From an uncultured Kiloniellaceae bacterium (GTDB lineage: Bacteria > Pseudomonadota > Alphaproteobacteria > Kiloniellales > Kiloniellaceae), in the NCBI GenBank assembly GCA_947500035.1, contig CANMQP010000013.1, positions 299,642-363,641 of the forward strand: 64,000 bases of DNA, written 5' to 3'. This document shows, piece after piece, positions 25,083 to 34,725 of this stretch (position 1 is the stretch's first letter; every line of letters starts with the position of its first letter). Below the pieces are notes generated by a model. That model ran no database searches. It saw only the letters and a program-made list of their open reading frames with translations, and was not told the origin of the DNA. Made by a program: the position numbers and the translations under genes.

Positions 25083-26102
25083 CTAGCCGACGGGCACGCC
25101 TTTGGAGGTCGAGTATTCGAAATGCAGTTCACGATCCGGATAGACCAGCGGATGGATGGCGTGTGCGGCCATGGCCGCTTCGGAAAAGCCGGTCAGAATC
25201 AGTTTCAGCTTTCCTTTGTAGGTCGAGATGTCTCCAATGGCGAAGATACCCGGATGGTTCGTCTCGCTCGACGCAGGATCCACCAGGATATGGTTCCGCT
25301 CGGCATTCAGTCCCCAATCGGCGATCGGTCCGAGAGAGGGCGCCAGCCCGTAGAAGGGCAGGAGCACATCGGCTTCCAGCGTCTGCTCTTCACCATCCAG
25401 CGTCGAGACGCGAACGCCGGAGAGTTGTCCTGCGTTGCCCTCAAGCCCGGAGAGCTGGTAAGGCACGACCAGATCGAGTTTGGGTGTTTCCGCCAGGGCA
25501 TGCAGCCGGTCCACGCTTTCCGGTGCCGCCCTGAACCGGTCCCGGCGGTGCACGACATAGACTTTTTCCGCCACTTCAGCGAGAGACAGCGCCCAATCCA
25601 CGGCCGAATCCCCGCCGCCAGCGATGACAACCCGCCGGTCCCGCATGTCTTCACGCCGCCGGACCATGTAGAAAACCGACGTGCCCTCGTAGTCTTCCAG
25701 GCCTTCCAGGGGAGGGCGGTTCGGCCCGAATGCGCCCGCGCCCGCCGCGATGATGACTGCCTTGGCTGAGATCCGCGTGCCTTTACTGGTTTGCAAGAGC
25801 CACTGACCATCCTCGCGGCGCGTCAGGCCATCGACCTGCTGATCCAGGTGAAAGACCGGATCGAAGGGAGCCGCCTGAATCTCTAACTGGTCAATCAGCT
25901 CAGCCGCATGAACACAGGGGTAGCCAGGGATGTCATAGATCGGTTTTTCCGGATAGAGCGCCGTGCATTGACCGCCAATTCCCTCTAGAGAATCAATGAC
26001 ATGACAACGCATCTTGAGCATGCCGCACTCGAACACCGCAAAAAGCCCCACGGGCCCGGCGCCGACAATGGCAACATCGGTGGTTTGGATGTCCTTGGTC
26101 AT
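25083..26102 (-). CDS. Thioredoxin-reductase-like ferredoxin/flavodoxin--NADP+ reductase
   Basis: 339 aa from the ATG at 26102; an upstream in-frame ATG at 26132 would add ten residues, and neither has a strong ribosome site. Two dinucleotide folds: FAD motif VAIVGAGPVGLFAVFECG at the N-terminus and NADPH motif VVIAGGGDSAVDWALSL in the middle. A C-terminal GIFAIGDISTYKGKLKLI FAD segment is also present. The CxxC redox pair of true thioredoxin reductases is absent, which places it with TrxR-like ferredoxin reductases (YumC/FNR type). These move electrons between NADPH and ferredoxin or flavodoxin. A partner role with the HugZ-like protein is suggested by adjacency. Confidence 0.88.
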   Translation of the reverse strand: MTKDIQTTDVAIVGAGPVGLFAVFECGMLKMRCHVIDSLEGIGGQCTALYPEKPIYDIPGYPCVHAAELIDQLEIQAAPFDPVFHLDQQVDGLTRREDGQWLLQTSKGTRISAKAVIIAAGAGAFGPNRPPLEGLEDYEGTSVFYMVRRREDMRDRRVVIAGGGDSAVDWALSLAEVAEKVYVVHRRDRFRAAPESVDRLHALAETPKLDLVVPYQLSGLEGNAGQLSGVRVSTLDGEEQTLEADVLLPFYGLAPSLGPIADWGLNAERNHILVDPASSETNHPGIFAIGDISTYKGKLKLILTGFSEAAMAAHAIHPLVYPDRELHFEYSTSKGVPVG

Positions 26103-26305
26103 GGCGCCATCTTTAGCGCTGCGGCGCGGCATTGGCCATAGGGGAAAAGCACGGCGGGTGGAAATATCGGGCTGCGCGCAATCTCCAGGGCAATCTCCAG
26201 GGCAGTCTTCCGGTAAGTGCGGCGCGTCCGGCCACTGCAGACCGGACCGCAGATTAAGGCGTCTTCACCAATGATCCCCGTTGCGCCCAAGACTTGCCCC
26301 AAAAC

Positions 26306-26361
26306 CGCCACAGTGTGGCGATTAGTGAGAGATGAAAAGCCACAGAAATGCCTCAGCCACA
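26306..26361. promoter_or_regulatory. Cluster of GCCACA half-sites upstream of chvI
   Basis: A perfect 15-bp palindrome, CGCCACA-G-TGTGGCG, lies at 26306-26320, about 86 bp before the chvI start. Two more direct GCCACA copies follow at 26339-26344 and 26356-26361. Position between them and chvI suits an autoregulatory or other control site. A 12-bp exact tandem repeat (26179-26202) further upstream is probably incidental. Confidence 0.4.
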
Positions 26362-26405
26362 CTCAAGTTGTTCCCCGGGGGCAAAAAACACTATAAAGAG
26401 AGACG

Positions 26406-27110
26406 ATGATGCAGCCGACAATTGCCCTGGTCGATGATGACCGCAACATTCTGACCTCGGTCTCGATCGCTCTCGAGGCCGAAGGTTTCAAGGTGCGCAC
26501 CTACAACGACGGAACGGAAGCCATGCGTGGCATGTCCGCCAACCCGGTGGATCTGGCCGTCCTGGACATCAAGATGCCGCGGATGGACGGCATGGAACTG
26601 CTGGGACGCTTGCGCCAGAACTCCAACGTTCCCGTCATCTTCCTGACCTCCAAGGACGACGAGATCGACGAGGTCCTGGGACTTCGGATGGGGGCGGATG
26701 ACTACATCACCAAGCCCTTCTCCCAGCGCCTTCTGATCGAGCGGATCCGGGCTCTGTTGCGGCGCGAACGCGCCACACAGGATGGCGGTGAACAGGAGGG
26801 CGTGGAGCCGCCGCTTGTGCGGGGCGATCTCATGCTGGATCCGGCACGTCATCTCTGCACCTGGAAAAGCGAGCCCATCAACCTCACAGTCACCGAGTTC
26901 CTGATACTGAAGGCCCTGGCGCAGCGTCCGGGGCATGTCAAAAACCGCGACCAGCTGATGGATTCGGCCTATGGCGACTCCATCTATGTCGATGACAGGA
27001 CGATTGACAGCCACATCAAGCGGTTACGCAAGAAATTCAAGGATGCCGACGACGACTTCGCGCAGATCGAGACGCTCTACGGCGTGGGGTACCGGTACCG
27101 CGAGCAGTGA
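26406..27110 (+). CDS. chvI: ChvI-type response regulator (OmpR family)
   Basis: 234 aa. The receiver domain (1-120) has the acidic pair D10-D12, phospho-acceptor D54 ([10 protein letters not shown]) and the lysine in DDYITKPF. The C-terminal OmpR/PhoB winged helix (about 130-232) contains [34 protein letters not shown] and YGVGYRY. The linker [12 protein letters not shown] is acidic. An AGAGAG ribosome site precedes the tandem ATG (26406 or 26409). Orthologues (ChvI/BvrR/ExoI) respond to acid, envelope stress and periplasmic signals. Position immediately before the sensor kinase, hprK and PTS genes is the conserved alphaproteobacterial arrangement and supports the name. Confidence 0.92.
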   Translation: MMQPTIALVDDDRNILTSVSIALEAEGFKVRTYNDGTEAMRGMSANPVDLAVLDIKMPRMDGMELLGRLRQNSNVPVIFLTSKDDEIDEVLGLRMGADDYITKPFSQRLLIERIRALLRRERATQDGGEQEGVEPPLVRGDLMLDPARHLCTWKSEPINLTVTEFLILKALAQRPGHVKNRDQLMDSAYGDSIYVDDRTIDSHIKRLRKKFKDADDDFAQIETLYGVGYRYREQ

Positions 27111-28957
27111 CGGAACGGCGGGTCGGCAGCGCGGGAAGCCGCCGCGTTACCATCGACAGTGACGGTGGTATGCCGCCAAAGCCGCTGGTAGCGCCGCTGC
27201 GCGCGCGCGAAACCCCCGCCCGAGACGTTTCCAAATCCCGCGATCCTTCCAAAACCCGCGAGACCTCAAAGCTCCGCAGCAAAGCCGCCGGAATGAAGCC
27301 GGCCGCGCCCTCGACCTTGACGGTGGACGCAGACGACTCGGCGCCGCCCGTCACTAAGCGGCGCTGGCGCCGGTCCTGGCGGTCGCCCCTGACCCGGCGT
27401 ATTCTGGCTCTCAATTCGCTGGTCCTGCTGATCCCGGTCTTCGGCCTGCTGCACCTCACCCAGTACCAAAGCTCGCTGATTCGCTCGGAACTCGACTCCC
27501 TGCGCATTCAGGCCCGCGCCTTCTCCCTCAGTCTGGCCAACGGCGCCGTCGTGACCACCCAGATCGGAGATGAGCAGATCGTACCGGAGCAGGCCCGCAG
27601 CCTGATGCGAGTGCTCCTGGCAGAGACCGGCGTCAGAGCGCGCTTATTTACCGAAAACAAGGACATACTGGCGGACAGCTATGTCTTGAGCGGACCCGGC
27701 GGCCAGGTGCAGATGATCGAGCTGCCGCCGCCAGAGGGTGGGATTCCCATGGGCTGGCTGGGACGCCACCTGGACCGCCTGGCGAACTGGCTGCCCGGCC
27801 AGGACAACCTCGAGCTCTACTCCGAAGCCTCCGTTCAAAGCGCGGACGACTACAGCGAAGTCATCAGAGCCCTTCAGGGCGAGAGCCCCGGAATGGTGCG
27901 CCATGACCGCGCCGCGCACCTCGTGCTCTCGGTCGCCGTTCCGGTGCAGCGGTACCGGCGTATTCTCGGGGCCCTGATGCTCTCGACCAGCGGCAAGAAC
28001 ATCGAAGCGGCGGTGCGGGACCGGCGGATCGATATTCTGATGGTCTGCGGGGTCGCACTCGGCATGACGATCCTTATATCGCTATTCCTGGCGGGCAATA
28101 TTGCCCGCCCTCTGGTCCGGCTCGCCGAAGCCGCCGACCACGTCCGTACCGGCAAAGGCCGCCAGCACGAAATCCCCGACTTCACCTCGCGCCGGGATGA
28201 GATTGGCGAACTCTCGGGCGCCCTGCGCGACATGACAGAAGCTCTGTGGAACCGGCTCGACGCCATCGAGGGCTTTGCCGCCGACGTGGCGCACGAAATC
28301 AAAAACCCTCTGACCTCTCTACGCAGTGCGGTCGAGACCGTCGCGCGCATCGAAGACCCCTCGCAGCAAAAGCGCCTCATGGCGATCATCCTGGACGATG
28401 TTCAGCGGCTGGATCGCCTGATCTCCGACATCTCGGACGCTTCGCGCCTGGATGCAGAGCTCTCCCGCGCCCACACGGAATCGGTCGACGTCGGACGCCT
28501 GCTCGACGCCCTGGTCGAGGTTCACCGCGCCACCGTCCCGGAAGACGGTCCCCGCTTCCAGGTCGAGGTCTCGGACAATCTTCCGCTGATCGTGCAGGGG
28601 ATCGAGGGCCGGCTCGGACAGGTCCTGCGGAACCTGATCAGCAATGCCGTTACATTCAGCCCGCCGGGCGGTCTGATCAGTCTGCGCGCCGAGCGGCAGG
28701 ACGAGGACATCGTTCTCTCCGTCTCGGATGAAGGCCCCGGCGTTCCGGATGGCAAGCTGGAAGCTATTTTCAACCGCTTCTACACCGAACGGCCGAAGTC
28801 TGAAAAGTTCGGCACACATTCGGGACTGGGCCTGAGTATTTCGAAGCAGATCATCGAAGCACATGGCGGCCAGATTTTCGCGCAAAACCGCTACAACGGC
28901 TCCGGCGAGGTTGCCGGAACCCGCTTTACGATCACCCTGCCCGCCGAGGATAGCTAG
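27107..28957 (+). CDS. chvG: ChvG-type sensor histidine kinase
   Basis: 616 aa from a GTG at 27107 overlapping chvI by four bases. Layout: a long basic, Arg/Pro-rich cytoplasmic leader (1-95), TM1 (about 97-118, [17 protein letters not shown]), a periplasmic sensor of about 190 residues, and TM2 ([20 protein letters not shown]). A HAMP linker, HisKA with H396 in [15 protein letters not shown], and an ATPase domain follow ([36 protein letters not shown]). The leader is longer than in rhizobial ChvG. It phosphorylates ChvI; in relatives the periplasmic repressor ExoR holds it off. No exoR-like gene is in the window. Confidence 0.92.
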   Translation: MTERRVGSAGSRRVTIDSDGGMPPKPLVAPLRARETPARDVSKSRDPSKTRETSKLRSKAAGMKPAAPSTLTVDADDSAPPVTKRRWRRSWRSPLTRRILALNSLVLLIPVFGLLHLTQYQSSLIRSELDSLRIQARAFSLSLANGAVVTTQIGDEQIVPEQARSLMRVLLAETGVRARLFTENKDILADSYVLSGPGGQVQMIELPPPEGGIPMGWLGRHLDRLANWLPGQDNLELYSEASVQSADDYSEVIRALQGESPGMVRHDRAAHLVLSVAVPVQRYRRILGALMLSTSGKNIEAAVRDRRIDILMVCGVALGMTILISLFLAGNIARPLVRLAEAADHVRTGKGRQHEIPDFTSRRDEIGELSGALRDMTEALWNRLDAIEGFAADVAHEIKNPLTSLRSAVETVARIEDPSQQKRLMAIILDDVQRLDRLISDISDASRLDAELSRAHTESVDVGRLLDALVEVHRATVPEDGPRFQVEVSDNLPLIVQGIEGRLGQVLRNLISNAVTFSPPGGLISLRAERQDEDIVLSVSDEGPGVPDGKLEAIFNRFYTERPKSEKFGTHSGLGLSISKQIIEAHGGQIFAQNRYNGSGEVAGTRFTITLPAEDS

Positions 28958-28960
28958 ACA

Positions 28961-29416
28961 ATGGCGGAGTCGCTGGTTCATGCCACCTGCGTGGCAGTGC
29001 CGGACGATCACGGTCGGGGAACCGGCGTTCTGCTGCTCGGCCCTTCGGGCGCCGGGAAGTCGGACCTGGCGCTTCGGCTGATCGATCAAGGCGCGCAACT
29101 GGTCGCCGATGACCAGACCTGCCTCTCCCTCCAAGGTGAAGAGCTCTGGGCCGAAGCGCCTTTGAGTCTTGCCGGACGCATCGAGGTCAGGGGTCTGGGC
29201 ATCCTCAAGATGCCTTATCTCGAGAAAATAGAACTTTCAGCCTGTTTCAACCTCGTCGAAGCAACAAAGATCGAACGTATGCCCGAAGTGGAAACGCGCA
29301 GTTTCCTGGGCATTTCCCTTCCAAGTCTCGATTTGTTCCCGTTCGAAGCCTCCGCAAGCGTAAAGCTGCGGCTTGCCGTGCGGGAGATGAGCAGGTTTAT
29401 TATGGATCAGGATTAA
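28961..29416 (+). CDS. hprK: HPr kinase/phosphorylase, short alphaproteobacterial form
   Basis: 151 aa, only the catalytic domain; Firmicute HprK is about twice as long. The P-loop GPSGAGKS is at 27-34, an acidic pair at LVADDQTCL, and the HprK signature at EVRGLGILKMPYL. It modifies the regulatory serine of HPr, which is present in the HPr encoded downstream. In alphaproteobacteria this ties PTS phosphorylation state to ChvI/ChvG and to carbon and nitrogen status. It starts three bases after chvG, so it belongs to the same transcript. Confidence 0.9.
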   Translation: MAESLVHATCVAVPDDHGRGTGVLLLGPSGAGKSDLALRLIDQGAQLVADDQTCLSLQGEELWAEAPLSLAGRIEVRGLGILKMPYLEKIELSACFNLVEATKIERMPEVETRSFLGISLPSLDLFPFEASASVKLRLAVREMSRFIMDQD

Positions 29417-29474
29417 GAGACTCGGCGCGCAGATGCCGATCTCGTCTTTTTTCGAAAGTGTGTGACGAAATCGG

Positions 29475-30401
29475 ATGCCCCAAGAGACGCCCCGAATGCG
29501 CGTAGTACTCGTCACCGGTCTTTCCGGGGCCGGTCGCTCCTCGGCTTTACGCATCCTGGAGGACGTCGGCTTTGAAGCGATCGACAATCTGCCGCTGAAT
29601 CTCCTGGAGACCATGATCGACGAGGGGGGCGCCGAGCGCAAAGTCGCGGTTGGTGTGGACATTCGGACGCGCAACTTCGCAGTGACACCCTTTCTGCAGC
29701 AACTCGATACACTCGAAAACCGGGACAATCTGGACCTGAAGCTGCTGTTTCTGGATTGCGACGCCGAGGTCCTCAGCCGGCGTTTTACCGAGACCCGCCG
29801 CCGGCACCCCCTGTCGCAGGACCGGCCGCTCCACGACGGCATCATGGCCGAACGCAGGCTGGTGTTTCCCCTGCGCAAACGTGCCGACTACGTGATCGAT
29901 ACTTCCAGCTTGACCCTTGGGGAGTTGCGCCAACAGATCGTCGGCCAGTTGGGCCTGTCAGAGGGTTCGGGCATGGCGATCTTCGTGACCTCCTTCTCCT
30001 ATCGCATGGGCTTGCCCCGAGAGGCGGATCTGGTTTTCGACGTCCGGTTTCTGACAAATCCGCACTACGTGCAGGATCTCAGGCCACTATCGGGCCGCGA
30101 TGCGGCTGTTGCGGAGTACATCGAGACGGATTCGGCCTTTGAACCCTTCTTTACAGAACTTACAGCCATGCTTAAGCCTCTCCTGCCGCGCTATGAAAGC
30201 GAGGGCAAGAGCTACCTGACGATTGCATTCGGCTGCACCGGCGGCCGGCATCGTTCAGTTGCTCTGGCGGAGAAACTGGCGGCCTGGCTGACAGAAGAAT
30301 GGGGTAAGGTCAGCCTGGTACATCGGGACATCAACAGAGAGTCACAGAGAGAACGGGCTGCAAATCCTGCGAAACCAGAAACAAAAACAGCGCCCGCATG
30401 A
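29475..30401 (+). CDS. rapZ: RapZ-family RNase adapter / nucleotide-binding protein
   Basis: 308 aa. The N-terminal P-loop reads GLSGAGRSSA (15-24), with arginine where enterobacterial RapZ has lysine. The conserved GFEAIDNLPLNLL, LFLDCDAEVLSRRFTETRRRHPL and VFDVRFLTNPHYVQDLRPLSG follow. The C-terminal domain carries TIAFGCTGGRHRSVALAEKLA, the putative ligand pocket. In E. coli RapZ binds GlmY/GlmZ RNA and glucosamine-6-phosphate; in alphaproteobacteria the role is not settled, but the gene is always between hprK and the PTS EIIA gene. The end (REQR..NPAKPETKTAPA) is a short disordered tail. Confidence 0.92.
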   Translation: MPQETPRMRVVLVTGLSGAGRSSALRILEDVGFEAIDNLPLNLLETMIDEGGAERKVAVGVDIRTRNFAVTPFLQQLDTLENRDNLDLKLLFLDCDAEVLSRRFTETRRRHPLSQDRPLHDGIMAERRLVFPLRKRADYVIDTSSLTLGELRQQIVGQLGLSEGSGMAIFVTSFSYRMGLPREADLVFDVRFLTNPHYVQDLRPLSGRDAAVAEYIETDSAFEPFFTELTAMLKPLLPRYESEGKSYLTIAFGCTGGRHRSVALAEKLAAWLTEEWGKVSLVHRDINRESQRERAANPAKPETKTAPA

Positions 30402-30417
30402 GACTGAAGGACGAACA

Positions 30418-30825
30418 ATGATCGGAATGGTTTTGGTCACGCATGGGCGGCTCGCCGAGGAGTTTGCCGACGCGCTCGAGCATGTGGTCGGACCGCAGGC
30501 AAACATTGCCTGTATCTGCATCGGCGCCGAGGATGACATGGAAGTCCGGCGTCAGGACATTATCGAAAGTGTCAAAAAGGTCGATCAGGGCAAAGGTGTC
30601 GTTCTTCTGACTGATATGTTCGGCGGTACACCGTCAAATCTGGCGATCTCCGTTCTGGACTACGGTGAAGTCGAGGTGATTGCAGGTATCAATCTGCCGA
30701 TGCTGATCAAGTTGGCGAGTCTGCGCGAATCCCATGACATGCGTTCGGCGGTAAAAGAGGCACAAGACGCCGGACGGAAGTACATTAACGTCGCGTCACA
30801 GCTTCTGACCAACGAGCAATCGTGA
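30418..30825 (+). CDS. PTS EIIA component, mannose-family, regulatory
   Basis: 135 aa single EIIA-Man domain. The phospho-accepting histidine is H9 (MIGMVLVTHGRLAEEF), and VVLLTDMFGGTPSNLAIS is the family's second signature. It receives phosphate from HPr. No EIIB, EIIC or EIID sugar permease gene occurs nearby, so this is a regulatory PTS whose output is protein interaction, not sugar uptake. Known outputs in relatives include control of (p)ppGpp, nitrogen and polyhydroxybutyrate metabolism. It overlaps the HPr start by four bases. Confidence 0.92.
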   Translation: MIGMVLVTHGRLAEEFADALEHVVGPQANIACICIGAEDDMEVRRQDIIESVKKVDQGKGVVLLTDMFGGTPSNLAISVLDYGEVEVIAGINLPMLIKLASLRESHDMRSAVKEAQDAGRKYINVASQLLTNEQS

Positions 30826-31100
30826 GTGTCGTTATGGTCAGCCGAGTGGTTACAATACAGAATCAACGGGGCCTGCACGCTAGGGCGTCGGCCAAGTTCG
30901 TCAAGGTTGCCGGGGCCTACGATGCCGAGGTAATGGTCCGGAAAAACGAGACAGAGGTCTCCGGCTGTTCGATCATGGGCCTGATGATGTTGGCCGCCTC
31001 GCCGGGAAGCCAGATCGAACTCCGCGCCACGGGCCCCGCCGCCGAGGATGTGGTGAATGCCCTGACGGCCCTTATCGTCAGTAAATTCGATGAAGACTGA
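30822..31100 (+). CDS. HPr phosphocarrier protein
   Basis: 92 aa from a GTG at 30822 overlapping the EIIA stop; an ATG at 30834 gives 88 aa and the textbook numbering His15 and Ser46, so it may be the true start. The active histidine lies in RGLHARASAKFV and the regulatory serine in GCSIMGLMMLAAS. Both enzyme I and HprK targets are therefore intact. It carries phosphate from EI to EIIA, and serine phosphorylation by HprK reduces that flow. The C-terminus overlaps ptsI by 11 bases. Confidence 0.93.
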   Translation: MSVVMVSRVVTIQNQRGLHARASAKFVKVAGAYDAEVMVRKNETEVSGCSIMGLMMLAASPGSQIELRATGPAAEDVVNALTALIVSKFDED

Positions 31101-32892
31101 AACCAAAGCTCCTGATCAGGAAACCCCGGATAATTCCGAGGGCCTGGAGGAGCGCGTCTTCGAGGGATTGGGGGTTTCGCCAGGTATCATCGTCGGCCCG
31201 GCACATCTGCGCGATGGCGGCGATATACAGGTTCTGGAATACCGTCTGCCCCAAGGCAAGCTGAACGAGGAGGTCGAACGCTTTCAGGACGCTGTCGAGC
31301 GGGCACGCCGACAGGTCGGCAACTTAAAATCCAAGGCCGAGACCTACCACGGAGCAGCAGCCGAAGAGCTTGGCTATCTGCTGGACGCGCATCTTCAGAT
31401 GCTCAAAAGCAATAGTCTGCTCGGAGCGGTGGAGCAACGGATACGGCGCGAGATGCTCAACGCAGAAGCTTCGGTGATGGCGGAAATTACCGAGATCTCG
31501 AAGAATTTCGCAGAGATGGACGACTCCTACCTGCGCGCCAGGGCGCAAGAGGTACGTGAGGTCGGATTGCGCATCGTCCGAAACCTCACCAAGACCGAAT
31601 ACGGCGGCTTCGCCCATCTCGAACCCGGCAGCATCGTGATTGCCGAAGAGATCACGCCTGCCGACACGGCCCTGATGGACCCGAAGCGGATCGGCGGTTT
31701 CGCGACGGATCTGGGCGGCGCCGAGGGCCATACGGCCATCATGGCCCGCTCACTCGGTATTCCGGCGGTGCTCGGCATCACCGGTCTTTTCGCCGGCATC
31801 AAAACCGGCGACAGCGTTCTGGTCGATGGCAGCAACGGGCGGGTCATCGTCAACCCGACGGCAAAACGACTGTCCGATTACAAGCTCCGGCGCCAGGCCC
31901 TGGCGCGCGAGACCCGCTCTCTTGCCCTCTTGCGGGACGTTGATGCGCGCACAAGAGACGGCGAGAACATCAGTCTGCAGGCCAACCTGGAACTACCGCG
32001 CGACCTGGTTCAGGCCGTCGCTGTTGGAGCGGAAGGCGTGGGTCTGCTGCGGACGGAATTCATGTTCATGAACCGGGACGATCTGCCCGCGGAAGACGAG
32101 CAGTATGACGCGCTGCGGACCATCGTCGAAGGTATGGACGGATACACGGTCACCATCCGCACCCTCGACGTCGGCGGCGAAAAGCTGGCGTCCTCGCTCG
32201 GAGATCATGTGGGAACCGGGGTCAACCCGGCGCTGGGTCTGCGTGCGATCCGCCTCTCGCTCAAGGAGATTTCCCTCCTGGAAACCCAGCTCGCCGCCAT
32301 TCTCAGAGCCGGCGCTCACGGTCAGGTTCGTATCCTGCTGCCCATGATCTCGAGCACGAACGAGGTCAAAGAGGTCAAGAAGATCCTGCTTTCGGTCGCC
32401 GAGAGGCTTCAGGCTCAGGGGATCAAAATTGCCGATCCGTTGCCGCCGGTTGGCGCAATGATCGAGATTCCCGGCGCCGCGCTGGCAGCCGATGCATTGG
32501 CCCAGGTGGCCGATTTCTTCGCGATCGGCACCAACGACCTGACCATGTACACGCTGGCGATCGACCGCAGCGAGGAGCAGGTTGCGCATCTTTACAACCC
32601 TCTGCACCCAGCCGTTTTACGGCTGATACAGTTCTCGGTCGGCGCTGCGCTCCGCGCCCGTATTCCCGTTTCGGTTTGCGGTGAGATGGCGGGCGACCCC
32701 AGGTTCACCGCGTTGCTCCTCGGACTTGGCGTGCGCGATCTCTCCATGTCCGCGACCGGCCTGCCGCGCGTGAAAAAACGCGTTCTTAAGATTGACATGC
32801 GCGCCGCCAGCCACCGGGCCATGGCGATCATGGACCAGCATGATTCCGGCCGCATTTCCGCGCTGCTCGACGACTACAACGAGAGCCACTGA
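31090..32892 (+). CDS. ptsI: PTS enzyme I (PEP-protein phosphotransferase)
   Basis: 600 aa, a single EI without the GAF domain of PtsP. The order is usual: EI N-domain (FEGLGVSPGIIVGPAHL), the phospho-histidine loop (GGAEGHTAIMARSLGIPAV), and the PEP-utiliser barrel (GVGLLRTEFMFMNRD, DVGGEKLASSLG, NPALGLRAIRLSL). The C-terminal active-site cysteine lies in PVSVCGEMAGDP. It takes phosphate from PEP and hands it to HPr. The ATG at 31090 lies within the HPr gene, 11 bases before its stop. The PEP supply links this gene functionally to pckA at 22264-23871. Confidence 0.95.
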   Translation: MKTETKAPDQETPDNSEGLEERVFEGLGVSPGIIVGPAHLRDGGDIQVLEYRLPQGKLNEEVERFQDAVERARRQVGNLKSKAETYHGAAAEELGYLLDAHLQMLKSNSLLGAVEQRIRREMLNAEASVMAEITEISKNFAEMDDSYLRARAQEVREVGLRIVRNLTKTEYGGFAHLEPGSIVIAEEITPADTALMDPKRIGGFATDLGGAEGHTAIMARSLGIPAVLGITGLFAGIKTGDSVLVDGSNGRVIVNPTAKRLSDYKLRRQALARETRSLALLRDVDARTRDGENISLQANLELPRDLVQAVAVGAEGVGLLRTEFMFMNRDDLPAEDEQYDALRTIVEGMDGYTVTIRTLDVGGEKLASSLGDHVGTGVNPALGLRAIRLSLKEISLLETQLAAILRAGAHGQVRILLPMISSTNEVKEVKKILLSVAERLQAQGIKIADPLPPVGAMIEIPGAALAADALAQVADFFAIGTNDLTMYTLAIDRSEEQVAHLYNPLHPAVLRLIQFSVGAALRARIPVSVCGEMAGDPRFTALLLGLGVRDLSMSATGLPRVKKRVLKIDMRAASHRAMAIMDQHDSGRISALLDDYNESH

Positions 32893-34511
<1,619 letters not shown>

Positions 34512-34573
34512 ACCGGATCAGAGTCAGGTTGGAGTGCGCCGCTCGGCGTAGGTGAATTCAACCAAAGACATAC

Positions 34574-34607
34574 ACGGGGAGGCCTTCTCGGGTCTCCCCG
34601 TTTCTTT
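34574..34607 (+). terminator. Intrinsic terminator of ahcY
   Basis: ACGGGGAG (34574-34581) pairs with CTCCCCGT (34594-34601) around a 12-base loop, followed by TTCTTTT. Confidence 0.85.
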
Positions 34608-34725
34608 TGCGGTAGCGACAAACCCCTGACGGCTTGTCGCGGCGCGTGTAAACCCTTAGACTCATAGCATGAATCCGGCTGGTGGTCGTTTACCGGCAAG
34701 GTAAGCGGTCTCATGCTGCCGGGTT

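Noticed and set aside
26179..26202. 12-bp exact tandem repeat as a regulatory array
   Set aside because: Only two units, GC-neutral and far from the chvI start; likely slippage.
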